Of a stretch of 62,495 nt of DNA, positions 33,224 through 41,815 are shown one piece after another. The translations under genes were made by a program, and so were the position numbers. The stretch covers positions 1 to 62,495 of the forward strand of contig JAZQMC010000022.1 in NCBI GenBank assembly GCA_045543095.1, in the 5' to 3' direction. Source of the DNA: Fimenecus sp045543095 (lineage in GTDB: Bacteria; Bacillota; Clostridia; Oscillospirales; Acutalibacteraceae). The notes under the pieces were generated by a model. That model was not told where the DNA came from. It worked only from the letters and a program-made list of their open reading frames with translations, and did not search any database. Position 1 is the stretch's first letter; the number at the start of each line of letters is the position of its first letter.

Positions 33224-35458
33224 ATGAGAAAAATTATTAACATCAATCGTAAATGGTCTTTCCGTAAAGGTGTGTGCGAAGTTCCTGCAGTAGTTCCTGC
33301 AGATTGGGACTTTGTCAATGTTCCTCATTGCTGGAATGCTATTGACGGTCAGGACGGCGGTAACGACTATTTTCGTGGTACTTGCTGTTATGTAAAAGAA
33401 ATTGATATGGAAGAAATTCCAACAGCCGATAAGTATTACCTTGAAATCAATGGTGCAAACTCATCTGCAACGGTTTATATGAACGGCAATAAATTGGCAT
33501 CTCACGACGGTGGTTATTCAACTTGGAGAGTTGATATTACAGAAGAACTCAGCAAGGGAAATAAACTTGCGATTCTTGTTGATAACTCTGCAAACGAAAC
33601 TGTTTATCCACAGATGGCAGACTTTACATTCTATGGCGGTATTTACAGAAATGTAAACATTATTGCTGTTAATGAAAGCCATTTTGACCTTGACTATTAT
33701 GGTGGCCCCGGTCTTAAAGTTACACCAATCGTTAAGGGTACAGATGCGGTTGTCGAAATCGAAACATATACTACCAACAAAAAAGATGGTCAGTCCTTTA
33801 ACTACCTTATTAAAGATAAGGGTGGCAATGTGGTTGCGGCAGGCAAGTCAACCGACGACCATATAACTCTTGAAATTAAAGATGTAGTATTATGGAACGG
33901 CAGAAAAAATCCTTATCTTTACACCGCAGAGATTGAGCTTGTAAACGGTGACGAAGTGCTTGACAATATTTCTGCAAGATTCGGTTGCCGTACTTTCCAA
34001 ATTGATGCTGAAAGAGGTTTCATTCTCAACGGTGAGGAATATCCTCTCCGCGGTGTATCACGCCATCAGGACAGATGGGGACTTGGTAATGCACTTCTTC
34101 CCGAACATCATAAGGAGGATATGGATTTCATCTATGAAATGGGTGCAAATACAATTCGTCTTGCACACTATCAGCACGACCAGTATTTCTATGACCTTTG
34201 CGACGAGTACGGTATGGTAATCTGGGCTGAAATTCCTTATATTTCAAAGCACATGCCAACAGGTCGTGAAAACACAATTTCACAGATGAAAGAACTTATT
34301 GTTCAGAATTATAACCACCCATCAATAGTTGTTTGGGGACTTTCAAATGAGATTTCAATGAATGGTTCAGACGATGACCTTATTGAAAACCATAAAATCC
34401 TTAACGACCTTTGTCACGAGATGGATAAAACAAGACTTACTACTATTGCAGTTGTTTCAATGTGCAGTCTTGACGACCCATACATTCAGATTCCTGATGT
34501 TGTTTCTCACAACCACTATTTTGGTTGGTACGGTGGGGACACAAGTATGAACGGTCCTTGGTTTGATAATTTCCACGCTAAATTCCCCAATATTCCTGTT
34601 GGTATGAGTGAATACGGTTGTGAGGCTCTCAACTGGCATACCTCAAACCCACAGCAGGGTGACTATACAGAAGAATATCAGGCATATTATCACGAAGAAC
34701 TTATCAAGCAGTTGTTTTCGAGAAAATATATCTGGGCAACTCATGTTTGGAATATGTTTGACTTTGGTGCTGACGCTCGTGCAGAGGGTGGCGAAAACGG
34801 ACAGAATCATAAGGGCCTTATGACTTTTGACCGTAAGTATAAGAAAGATTCTTTCTATGCATACAAGGCATGGCTTACTGATGACCCATTTGTTCATATC
34901 TGCGGCAAGCGTTATGTTGACAGAGTTGAAGATGTAACAAAGGTAACAGTTTACTCAAATCTTCCCGAGGTTGAACTCTTTGCAAACGGTGTTTCTCTCG
35001 GCAAGCAGACAAGTGACGTTCATTTCTTCTATTTCGATGTGCCTAATACAGGTGTGACAAATCTTGTTGCGGTTGCAGGCGAATGTAAAGATGAAAGCCA
35101 TATCCGTAAGGTTGATGTGTTCAACGAAGATTACAGACTTAAAGAAAAAGGTGCAATTCTTAACTGGTTCGACATTACAGAGGTTGACGGTTACTTGTCA
35201 CTTAACGATAAAATGAGCGAGCTTCTTAAAGTTCCTGAAGGTCAGGCTCTCTTCGGTCAAATTATGGGACCAATCGCAGCGGCTGCAAAGCAGAGTGCCG
35301 GCGAAGGCGGTTTCGAGATGAACGAAGGTATAATGCAGATGATGGGCGGATTTACAGTTCTTCGTCTTATCGGTATGCTCGGTATGACAGGTCTTAAAAT
35401 GAATAAGGAAGAACTTCTTGACCTTAACGCTAAACTCAATAAAATCAAAAAGGCATAA
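33224..35458 (+). CDS. Glycoside hydrolase family 2, beta-galactosidase-like
   Basis: A 744-residue GH2 enzyme. The N-terminal sugar-binding domain (VPHCWNAIDG, TFYGGIYRNV) and the immunoglobulin-like domain precede a TIM barrel: HPSIVVWGLSNE with the acid/base glutamate, and IPVGMSEYGCEALNW with the nucleophile glutamate. NHKGLMTFDRKYKKDSFYAY near residue 550 is the usual beta-galactosidase pattern, though an N-x-K like that of glucuronidases is there too. The last 100 residues form a methionine- and glycine-rich tail seen in some Clostridial GH2 proteins. No signal peptide, so it cleaves imported sugars, most likely those brought in by the GPH symporter. AAGGAG precedes the ATG. Confidence 0.92.
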   Translation: MRKIININRKWSFRKGVCEVPAVVPADWDFVNVPHCWNAIDGQDGGNDYFRGTCCYVKEIDMEEIPTADKYYLEINGANSSATVYMNGNKLASHDGGYSTWRVDITEELSKGNKLAILVDNSANETVYPQMADFTFYGGIYRNVNIIAVNESHFDLDYYGGPGLKVTPIVKGTDAVVEIETYTTNKKDGQSFNYLIKDKGGNVVAAGKSTDDHITLEIKDVVLWNGRKNPYLYTAEIELVNGDEVLDNISARFGCRTFQIDAERGFILNGEEYPLRGVSRHQDRWGLGNALLPEHHKEDMDFIYEMGANTIRLAHYQHDQYFYDLCDEYGMVIWAEIPYISKHMPTGRENTISQMKELIVQNYNHPSIVVWGLSNEISMNGSDDDLIENHKILNDLCHEMDKTRLTTIAVVSMCSLDDPYIQIPDVVSHNHYFGWYGGDTSMNGPWFDNFHAKFPNIPVGMSEYGCEALNWHTSNPQQGDYTEEYQAYYHEELIKQLFSRKYIWATHVWNMFDFGADARAEGGENGQNHKGLMTFDRKYKKDSFYAYKAWLTDDPFVHICGKRYVDRVEDVTKVTVYSNLPEVELFANGVSLGKQTSDVHFFYFDVPNTGVTNLVAVAGECKDESHIRKVDVFNEDYRLKEKGAILNWFDITEVDGYLSLNDKMSELLKVPEGQALFGQIMGPIAAAAKQSAGEGGFEMNEGIMQMMGGFTVLRLIGMLGMTGLKMNKEELLDLNAKLNKIKKA

Positions 35459-35473
35459 ATAATTTTACGAAAA

Positions 35474-35506
35474 GCAAGGGCGAAGTTTTTTAACTTCGCC
35501 CTTTGC
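35474..35506 (+). terminator. Terminator of the GH2 gene
   Basis: GCAAGGGCGAAGTT/AACTTCGCCCTTTGC stem with a T-loop. The T-tail is weak. Confidence 0.65.
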
Positions 35507-35550
35507 AGTGATATTATAAATTTGAATTTGTCGGGATGATTTTGGTCTGT

Positions 35551-35635
35551 GTCATTCTGAGCGAAGCGAAGAATCTCTTTTAAATAGAGAGTAAAACCAG
35601 TAGAGATTCTTCGTCACTTCGTTCCTCAGAATGAC
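35551..35635. repeat. Palindromic repeat, family A copy 1
   Basis: GTCATTCTGAGCGAAGCGAA and its inverted partner (CGTTCCTCAGAATGAC with GAGATTCTTCG) enclose about 30 bases. Followed by CTACCCAATTATATAATTGCG and by family C repeats to about 35702. Other copies at 41786-41812, 42104-42189 and 62392-62477. Confidence 0.85.
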
Positions 35636-35642
35636 CTACCCA

Positions 35643-35702
35643 ATTATATAATTGCGTCGCAGACCCGATATTTTGCACTTTGCATTTTACATTTTGCATT
35701 TC
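35643..35702. repeat. Family C repeat
   Basis: TGCGTCGCAGACCC followed by TTTTGCACTTTGCATTTTAC and TTTTGCATTT; inverted relative to 32901-32950. Similar short forms are at 29784-29872 and 54588-54617. Confidence 0.65.
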
Positions 35703-35828
35703 TACAAACCCCAATTTGTTTATCTGTAACATTAACCGATTTTTTTATACTTTGTTAAAATACAGGTAATTATTTCCAAATATTTGTGGTATAATATATT
35801 TTATAATATAAAAATGAGGAAGATATAA

Positions 35829-36242
35829 ATGAATTTTTTACAGAGAGTGACAATGAAATTGCAACAGTTTATGGCGGGGCGTTACGGTAGTGACAGGTTT
35901 TCACTTTTTTTGTCTGTTACAGGTGTGATTTTTGCGTTTTTAGGTAATTTTAAAACATTAAGAGCTTTATATTTTGTAGGTCTTGCAATTATTATCTATG
36001 GACTTTTTCGTTCGTTATCTAAAAATTATGAAGCCCGAAGAAAAGAACTTAATTGGTATTTGCGAATGAGTGAAAAACCAAGAGTAGAAATAAGACTTTT
36101 AGGTAATAAAATCCGTGACCGCAAAACACATAAATATTTTAAGTGTAAAAGTTGTAAAACAGTTCTTCGCGTGCCAAAGGGCAGGGGAAAAATAGAAGTT
36201 ACTTGTCCTAAATGCAGAATGAAAGCTATAAAAAAATCATAA
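35829..36242 (+). CDS. Small membrane protein with zinc ribbon
   Basis: A 137-residue protein: two hydrophobic segments (SLFLSVTGVIFAFLG, then LYFVGLAIIIYGLF) in the first half, a basic linker (NYEARRKEL), and a C-terminal zinc ribbon with FKCKSCKTVLRVPKG and VTCPKCRMKA. The arrangement puts the ribbon in the cytoplasm. GAGGAAGATATAA precedes the ATG. Related small proteins are common in Clostridia; the role is unknown. A terminator follows at 36325. Confidence 0.82.
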   Translation: MNFLQRVTMKLQQFMAGRYGSDRFSLFLSVTGVIFAFLGNFKTLRALYFVGLAIIIYGLFRSLSKNYEARRKELNWYLRMSEKPRVEIRLLGNKIRDRKTHKYFKCKSCKTVLRVPKGRGKIEVTCPKCRMKAIKKS

Positions 36243-36324
36243 ATGAGATTTTGCAAAATTGAATTTTCATCATCCTAAAGAATTAGACAAATCCCAATTT
36301 GTTGTTTTGTTATAAATATATTAA

Positions 36325-36357
36325 AAAACAGTCCGCTAAAATGGACTGTTTTTCTTT
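36325..36357 (+). terminator. Terminator
   Basis: AACAGTCC/GGACTGTT stem with a GCTAAAAT loop, then TTTTCTTTT; 85 bases after the zinc-ribbon membrane protein. Confidence 0.8.
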
Positions 36358-36365
36358 TGCCTTTA

Positions 36366-36394
36366 TTGAAAAGTGTTTTTTCGCGTGATATGAT
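36366..36394 (+). promoter_or_regulatory. Sigma-A promoter overlapped by a LexA box
   Basis: TTGAAA, 17 bases, TATGAT. The LexA-like palindrome starts 11 bases after the -10 box. Confidence 0.8.
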
Positions 36395-36404
36395 ACTTCC
36401 GTAC

Positions 36405-36418
36405 AGAACAAATGTTCG
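36405..36418. promoter_or_regulatory. LexA (SOS) box, near-consensus
   Basis: AGAACAAATGTTCG matches the Firmicute LexA site CGAACnnnnGTTCG except for the first base; it is enclosed in a longer GTAC...GTAC palindrome. The same core, GAACAAATGTTC, occurs at 56252 in front of the lysis cassette. Confidence 0.7.
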
Positions 36419-36437
36419 GTACAGAAAGGAGGCAGAA

Positions 36438-36677
36438 ATGACATTGCAACAATTAGGTGAACAATATCTTAAACAGGCGGACGAGCTCCACTCACTCGTC
36501 GGCGTGTATTCTGCCCGTGCTAAAAAGATGGGCGGAATAGAACTCTACGAAATGAATTCAAAAATTACTACTTTACGTGAAATGGAGAGAGATACCCGAA
36601 TTATCGGCAGACAGTTGACGGAATATTATGCAACACAATCAATTCGCAAGCCATATAAAAAGCATTGCACCATTTGA
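36438..36677 (+). CDS. Small coiled-coil protein under a LexA box
   Basis: A 79-residue helical protein (MTLQQLGEQYLKQADELHSL, then EMNSKITTLREMERD). The ATG at 36438 follows AAAGGAGG. It is clearly similar to the coiled-coil protein at 56731 in the lysis cassette (TLYELGEEYEKIAELQNS...), and both stand behind a promoter plus LexA box. No lysis genes follow here, so this may be a solo relative or a remnant of a similar cassette. Expected to be induced by DNA damage. Confidence 0.7.
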   Translation: MTLQQLGEQYLKQADELHSLVGVYSARAKKMGGIELYEMNSKITTLREMERDTRIIGRQLTEYYATQSIRKPYKKHCTI

Positions 36678-36741
36678 CAAATTATGCTTACACAGTTATA
36701 ATAAACACAGTGTATTTTATCTTATGTTTACGGTGTATATT

Positions 36742-37791
36742 ATGAAAAGACTATTAAGTATTATTTTGACATTGGTTATGCTTTGCACTTGCTTTGTAAC
36801 GGTGAATGCGTCAAATCCTGCGGTGAGTATTTCTTCAAGTAAAACTGCAGTTGACAAGGGCGATACTGTTACAATTTCAGTAAAGCTGGCGTCGGGCTCA
36901 AATCTCAACGGAATTAAATTTAAGGTTGAATATAATACAACTGATTTTGAATATGTTACAGGCTCCGTTTCGGCAACTAATATGTTTCTGGTTGAGCCCA
37001 ATGACCGAAATAAAGGATACATTATTTATTCGGGCGTTTCAATGAGCCCTGTGACTGCAAGCGGTACATTGATGACTTTTAAACTTAAGGTGCTCAATTA
37101 CGGCGGAAAAATCTCAATAACAGTAATTGAGGCTCTTGATGAAAATGATGAGGCCACGACAGTTAAAGCAACAGGCACAACTCTTAAATGTGCTCACAGT
37201 AAAATGAACTGGAAAGTTAACGAAAAAGCCACCTGCACAAAAAAAGGTCTTGAAAAAGGCACTTGCCCTTGCGGATACACAGGCACTCGTGAAATTCCTA
37301 TGCTTGAGCATACGGTTGGCAAGTACACGGTAACAAAAGAGCCTACTTGCACCGAAAAAGGTACAAAGCAGGCAGTTTGTACGATTTGTAATAAGGAATT
37401 CACCGAAGAAATCAAGGCTACGGGGCATACTTACGGTAAGTGGGTAGTTGAAAAAGAGGCTACCGAAACCGAAAAAGGTCTTAAAAAGGCAGAATGTTCT
37501 GTTTGCGGAGATGTTAAAGAACAGGCAATTCCCATAGTCAATAAGGAAACGGGACCCTCCACAGAAAAGCCAACAGAATCCACAACATTTAAAGAAAATG
37601 TGACGGATGAACCGACAACAGAAGAAAAAACAACCGAAGAACCCTCAACTCAGGCATCCTCAAATAATATTGAAGAAAAACCATCAACCACCAAAACGAT
37701 TGTTTTAACCATTGTATCAGTTCTTGCGGTTGAGGCCATAATTGCAGGTGTTATAGTCTTAATTATTAAGCAAAGGAAAAAAGAGCAGTAA
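36742..37791 (+). CDS. Secreted, membrane-anchored protein with cohesin-like domain and Cys repeats
   Basis: A 349-residue protein with a signal peptide (MKRLLSIILTLVMLCTCFVT). Residues about 25-150 resemble a cohesin-type or similar beta-sandwich domain (VDKGDTVTISVKLASG, LNGIKFKVEYN). Then come three repeats of about 40 residues with paired cysteines and histidines (KATCTKKGLEKGTCPCGYTG; PTCTEKGTKQAVCTICNKEF; TEKGLKKAECSVCG), a threonine/glutamate-rich linker, and a C-terminal membrane segment with a KQRKKEQ tail. It is a surface protein. The start lacks a strong ribosome site. Whether the first domain binds dockerins is not known. Confidence 0.82.
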   Translation: MKRLLSIILTLVMLCTCFVTVNASNPAVSISSSKTAVDKGDTVTISVKLASGSNLNGIKFKVEYNTTDFEYVTGSVSATNMFLVEPNDRNKGYIIYSGVSMSPVTASGTLMTFKLKVLNYGGKISITVIEALDENDEATTVKATGTTLKCAHSKMNWKVNEKATCTKKGLEKGTCPCGYTGTREIPMLEHTVGKYTVTKEPTCTEKGTKQAVCTICNKEFTEEIKATGHTYGKWVVEKEATETEKGLKKAECSVCGDVKEQAIPIVNKETGPSTEKPTESTTFKENVTDEPTTEEKTTEEPSTQASSNNIEEKPSTTKTIVLTIVSVLAVEAIIAGVIVLIIKQRKKEQ

Positions 37792-37800
37792 AAAATAAAA

Positions 37801-37927
37801 ATATCCTCCCTCTGATGAGGGAGGTGGCAAAACGAAGTTTTGACGGAGGGAGAGAAGAACAAAATCTCTCCCCCAGTCATTTTCGCAAGCGAAAACGACA
37901 GCCCCCTCGTCAGAGGGGGCGTTTTGT
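37801..37927. repeat. Intergenic repeat, family B copy B2
   Basis: Hairpins CCTCCCTCTGATGAGGGAGG, CATTTTCGCAAGCGAAAACG and CCCCCTCGTCAGAGGGGGCG with GTTTTG after the last one. It fills the space between the convergent surface-protein and uxaC genes and may act as their terminator. Confidence 0.75.
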
Positions 37928-37937
37928 ATGCTTATCT

Positions 37938-39344
37938 TTAATCTAAATTGAAGTACACTTTTGCATTATTAAACGAAATATCTTCAACAATCTGTGAAAG
38001 GAAATCGATGTCTGCGGGGTATTTGCCCTCTTCAACCAAATCACCGATAATCTCACAGAGAATTCTGCGGAAATATTCGTGACGTGGGTATGAGAGGAAA
38101 CTTCTTGAGTCTGTAACCATACCAACAAATTTTCCAAGCACACCAAGGTTGCTGAGGTCTGTCATCTGCTTACGCATACCATCATAATGGTCGTTAAACC
38201 ACCAACCTGAACCAAACTGAATTTTTGATGCCGCCTCTGTACCTTGGAAGTTGCCAAGCATTGTACCGAGCACATAGTTATCTTTTGGGTTAAGTGTGAA
38301 AAGTACAGTTTTTGGAAGCAAATCTTTAACTGCAAGTGAATCGAGATAGCGTGAAAGACCGTGAGCAAGGTTATAATCGTCAACAGAGTCAAAGCCCGCG
38401 TCAGCACCAAGCTGATTGAACATCTTTGTGTTATTATTACGCATTGCACCGAAATGAAGTTCCATTACCCAACCGCGTTTTGCGTATTCTGCACCGAAGA
38501 ACTGTAAAAGTGCTGTGCGGTACTGGTCTAATTCCTTAACGGTGAAGTTTTCGCCACCATTGACGGCCTTTGCAAAGATTGTTTCTAATTCTTCTTCAGT
38601 TGCCGTTTCATAAGGGCAGTAGCTGAGAGCGTGGTCGGAAGCACGGCAACCCATTTCGTCAAAGAAGTTAATTCTTTTTTCAAGTGCTGTGAGCAAATCC
38701 TTGAATGAATTGATTTCCATTTCTGCCGCTTTTGCAACAGCCTTAACCCAAGGTGCAAATGCATCAGTATCAATCAAGAATGATTTGTCGGGGCGAAAAG
38801 CCGGGAGCACCTTGCATTTAAAAGACTTGTCCTCTGCAAGTAATTTGTGATATTCAAGACTATCTGCTGCGTCGTCAGTTGTGCATACGCAATATACATT
38901 TGAGCGTTCGATAAGCTCGCGGGGAGTAAATCCGCCCGCCTCAATTTGTCGGTTACATTCTTCCCAGATTTCTTCGGCAGTTGCAGAACTTAAAGGTGTT
39001 GTAATACCGAAATATCTCTGCAATTCAAGATGTGTCCAATGATAAAGCGGATTACCGATGCAATAGGGCAGTGCCTCTGCATATTTCATAAACTTTTCTT
39101 TTGGAGTGCTGTCGCCTGTAATATATTTTTCGTCTATTCCATAACCACGCATTCCACGCCACTTGTAATGGTCACCGCCGAGCCAAAGCTCTGCAATATC
39201 GCGGGGCTTTTTATTTTCGTAAATTTCTTTGGGAGAAAGATGACAATGCCAGTCAAAAATAGGAGTATTTTTTGCACCCTTTTCAAAGATTTTTTGTGCA
39301 GTTTCGGTGCTTAACAAAAAATCTTCGCCCATAAACTTTTTCAT
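37938..39344 (-). CDS. uxaC: Glucuronate/galacturonate isomerase
   Basis: A 468-residue uronate isomerase. The ATG at 39344 follows TAGGTG. The amidohydrolase-like metal site HCHLSPKEI lies near residues 35-43 (FDWHCHLSPKE), with HLELQRYFGI and CTTDDAADSLEYH further on, and TDSRSFLSYPRHEYFRR near the C-terminus, all typical of UxaC. It turns D-glucuronate into D-fructuronate or D-galacturonate into D-tagaturonate in the cytoplasm. No other uronate genes (uxuA, uxuB, kdgK, kdgA) are in the window. It lies beside the GPH-GH2 locus and suggests uronide use. Confidence 0.95.
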   Translation of the reverse strand: MKKFMGEDFLLSTETAQKIFEKGAKNTPIFDWHCHLSPKEIYENKKPRDIAELWLGGDHYKWRGMRGYGIDEKYITGDSTPKEKFMKYAEALPYCIGNPLYHWTHLELQRYFGITTPLSSATAEEIWEECNRQIEAGGFTPRELIERSNVYCVCTTDDAADSLEYHKLLAEDKSFKCKVLPAFRPDKSFLIDTDAFAPWVKAVAKAAEMEINSFKDLLTALEKRINFFDEMGCRASDHALSYCPYETATEEELETIFAKAVNGGENFTVKELDQYRTALLQFFGAEYAKRGWVMELHFGAMRNNNTKMFNQLGADAGFDSVDDYNLAHGLSRYLDSLAVKDLLPKTVLFTLNPKDNYVLGTMLGNFQGTEAASKIQFGSGWWFNDHYDGMRKQMTDLSNLGVLGKFVGMVTDSRSFLSYPRHEYFRRILCEIIGDLVEEGKYPADIDFLSQIVEDISFNNAKVYFNLD

Positions 39345-39467
39345 ATTTATCACCTATAAAATAGATTTTTGTGTTTGCAAGTTAAGTATAGCATATTTTT
39401 CTTATCTTTCATAGAAATAATTTGAAAATTTTTAGCAGTTTTTATAGGGTTTTGATAAGGATAAGTG

Positions 39468-39496
39468 TTGAAATAAATATAACAATGTGATACAAT
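39468..39496 (+). promoter_or_regulatory. Sigma-A promoter of yebC
   Basis: TTGAAA, 17 bases, TACAAT, 43 bases before the yebC start. Confidence 0.75.
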
Positions 39497-39539
39497 AAAC
39501 TGATTATAAATAAATTTTTAAACCGAGAGGTATGTTTTT

Positions 39540-40280
39540 ATGTCAGGACATTCAAAATGGAGTACAATCAAAAGAAAAAAAGAGAAGACCGATAACGCGA
39601 GAGCAAAGGTTTTCACTAAAATCGGACGCGAAATTGCAGTTGCAGTAAAATCAGGCGGACCGGACCCGGCAGGCAACTCAAAGCTTAAGGACGTAATCGC
39701 AAAGGCTAAGGCTGCAAATATGCCAAATGATAATATTGAAAGAGTTATCAAAAAGGCAGCGGGTGAGGGCAGCGGCGAAAACTACGACGAAATCGTATAT
39801 GAAGGCTACGGCCCATCAGGCATCGCAGTTATTGTTGAGGCTCTTACAGATAACAGAAACAGAACTGCAGCCGATGTTCGTCACTACTTTGATAAGTTCG
39901 GTGGCAATATGGGTATGAGTGGTTGCGTTTCATTTATGTTCTCTCGTCAAGGTGTAATTATTTTTGAAAAAGAGGGCATCGACGAAGACCAGCTTATGGA
40001 AGATGCACTTGAAGCAGGTGCTATTGACTTTATTGCAGAAGACGAAATCTATGATATTCGTACAGAAGCAAACGATATGGGTGCTGTTCGTGATGACCTT
40101 GAGGCAAAGGGTTATAAATTCGTTTCAGCAGAGGTTGAATATGTTCCAAGCACATACACAACACTCACAAACCCCGACGACATCAAAAATATGGGCAGAA
40201 TGCTTGAAATGTTTGATGAGAACGACGACGTTCAAAACGTATATCATAACTGGGAAAACGAAGACGACTACGAAGGATAA
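39540..40280 (+). CDS. yebC: YebC/PmpR-family protein
   Basis: A 246-residue YebC-family protein. The start GHSKWSTIKRKKEKTDNAR is the family hallmark, followed by MPNDNIERVIKKAAGEG and IVEALTDNRNRTAADVRHYF. Members were described as transcription regulators; more recent work links some to translation of proline-rich stretches. Full family length, no truncation. It has its own promoter. A palindromic element lies directly after its stop codon. Confidence 0.95.
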   Translation: MSGHSKWSTIKRKKEKTDNARAKVFTKIGREIAVAVKSGGPDPAGNSKLKDVIAKAKAANMPNDNIERVIKKAAGEGSGENYDEIVYEGYGPSGIAVIVEALTDNRNRTAADVRHYFDKFGGNMGMSGCVSFMFSRQGVIIFEKEGIDEDQLMEDALEAGAIDFIAEDEIYDIRTEANDMGAVRDDLEAKGYKFVSAEVEYVPSTYTTLTNPDDIKNMGRMLEMFDENDDVQNVYHNWENEDDYEG

Positions 40281-40285
40281 TTGCA

Positions 40286-40370
40286 TAAAATTAGCGTGGT
40301 TTCACTTTTTCGGTCTCGACATACACTCGTATGCCTTCGCCCTCAAAGAGCAAAACCACATCTAATTTTA
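40286..40370. repeat. Long imperfect palindrome after yebC
   Basis: TAAAATTAGCGTGGTTT at the left and AAACCACATCTAATTTTA at the right, with further partial pairing (CGACATAC/GTATGCCTTCG) inward. It can form one long hairpin of about 85 bases and may be a terminator or a MITE-like repeat. Confidence 0.7.
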
Positions 40371-40410
40371 AAGCAATTCTCCGATTACCTTATTGGTATT
40401 GAGGATAACT

Positions 40411-41208
40411 ATGAGTTTAAAAGATAAAAAACTGTTCCTTTTGGATATGGACGGAACAATTTATGAGGGTGCACGACTTTTTTCTTGCGTGAATGAATTT
40501 TTGGCACATATTGAGTCCGTGGGCGGTCAGTATGTGTTTATCACAAACAATTCATCACGTTCAGTTAAAGATTATGTGATTAAACTCTCAAATATGGGAA
40601 TTAAAGTGACTGAAGACAACTTCTTCACATCCTCACAGGCAACTGCACTTTATCTTAATAAGCATTTCCCCAACAAGAAGATTTATTGTATGGGTACAAA
40701 GTCTATGATTGCCGAAATGGAAAAATACGGTGTGAACATTACAACCGAGGCAGACGAAGATACCGATTGTATCTGTGTGGGATATGACACTGAGCTTACA
40801 TACAAAAAACTTTGGGATGTTTCATATCTTCTTCAGACTAAAAAGGATATACCTTATATCGCAACTAATCCCGACAGAGGCTGCCCCACAGAATTCGGTC
40901 TTGTGCCCGATTGCTTTGCGATGTGCGAGGCAATCAATTATGCAACAAACCGCAGACCTCTTTATATCGGCAAGCCAGACGGATTTATGATTGATTTCTC
41001 TGTTGAGCGTTCACCATTCAGTAAGGAAGAAACTGTTGTAATCGGTGACAGACTTTATACTGATATTGCTTCGGGTGTTAATGCAGGAGTTGACACAATT
41101 TGCGTATTAAGTGGCGAAAGCACACAAGACGACATTGAAAACAGCGAAATTAAGCCCACTTATGTTTATAATGATATTAAGGAAATTTTAGGGCTTTTAC
41201 AGGAGTAA
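40411..41208 (+). CDS. HAD-superfamily (NagD-type) phosphatase
   Basis: A 265-residue HAD-IIA hydrolase. Motif I LFLLDMDGTIYEG at residues 8-20 holds the nucleophile and second aspartate; motif II FITNNSSRSV; motif IV TVVIGDRLYTDIASGVNAG near residue 210. The cap domain is of the NagD type. Family members dephosphorylate small sugar phosphates or nucleotides. The ATG at 40411 is chosen because GAGG precedes it. The DUF4364 gene follows after five bases, in the same transcript. Confidence 0.92.
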   Translation: MSLKDKKLFLLDMDGTIYEGARLFSCVNEFLAHIESVGGQYVFITNNSSRSVKDYVIKLSNMGIKVTEDNFFTSSQATALYLNKHFPNKKIYCMGTKSMIAEMEKYGVNITTEADEDTDCICVGYDTELTYKKLWDVSYLLQTKKDIPYIATNPDRGCPTEFGLVPDCFAMCEAINYATNRRPLYIGKPDGFMIDFSVERSPFSKEETVVIGDRLYTDIASGVNAGVDTICVLSGESTQDDIENSEIKPTYVYNDIKEILGLLQE

Positions 41209-41213
41209 GAGAT

Positions 41214-41768
41214 ATGGAATTTGATGCATTTGATGCAGGAATTGAATTGGGCGGACTTCGTAGCCGTGATGATATAAGACTTCTTATCTGCTATCTGCTT
41301 AAAAGCGTTGATGCACCAATGACAAGACAGATGCTTAACGACGCTATGCAGGAAGACGGACTTGCAAATTATTTTGAAGTCGGTCAGGCAATTGAGGAGT
41401 TGCTTAAAACAGGAAATATTACTGCAGATATTCTCGACGAGGACGAAGTGATTTCTGTTACCACAAAAGGCAGAGAAGCGGCAGAACTATTGCAGACAAG
41501 TTTGCCTCGTACCGTGCGTGAAAAAGCGGTGAATTCTGCAATAAGACTCACAACACGTGCAAAAATTGAGCGTGAAAACAAAATTGAAGTAAAAAAAGAG
41601 GAAAACGGTGGTTACACCATTACATTTACTCTTTTCGATAAAGAAACTGAACTTATGAAATTATCTGTTTATGTAAGTGACAGTTTACAGCTTGAACAAG
41701 TGAAACAGAATTTTATAAATGACCCCGTTAAAGTTTATTCGAGCATAATAACATCACTTTCTGTTTAA
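41214..41768 (+). CDS. DUF4364-family winged-helix protein
   Basis: A 184-residue protein matching DUF4364: RDDIRLLICYLLKSVDAPMT, then ANYFEVGQAIEELLKTGNI, a winged-helix-like N-terminus, then a strand-rich C-terminal half (YTITFTLFDKETELMKLSVY). The family is typical of Clostridia and is thought to be regulatory; function not established. GTAAGAGATATGG gives a modest ribosome site. It follows the HAD gene closely. Confidence 0.88.
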   Translation: MEFDAFDAGIELGGLRSRDDIRLLICYLLKSVDAPMTRQMLNDAMQEDGLANYFEVGQAIEELLKTGNITADILDEDEVISVTTKGREAAELLQTSLPRTVREKAVNSAIRLTTRAKIERENKIEVKKEENGGYTITFTLFDKETELMKLSVYVSDSLQLEQVKQNFINDPVKVYSSIITSLSV

Positions 41769-41785
41769 ATGAACTAAGTTAGGGG

Positions 41786-41812
41786 GTCATTCTGAGCGAA
41801 GCGAAGAATCTC
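41786..41812. repeat. Family A repeat arm, left of the GIY-YIG gene
   Basis: The arm GTCATTCTGAGCGAAGCGAA plus GAATCTC, identical to the left arm at 35551. The GIY-YIG start codon is four bases later. Confidence 0.85.
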
Positions 41813-41815
41813 AAA

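Noticed and set aside
33224..35458. Assignment of the GH2 enzyme as beta-glucuronidase from its N-x-K motif
   Set aside because: The same N-x-K-G stretch is common in GH2 beta-galactosidases, and the surrounding motif is closer to these; kept only as an alternative.
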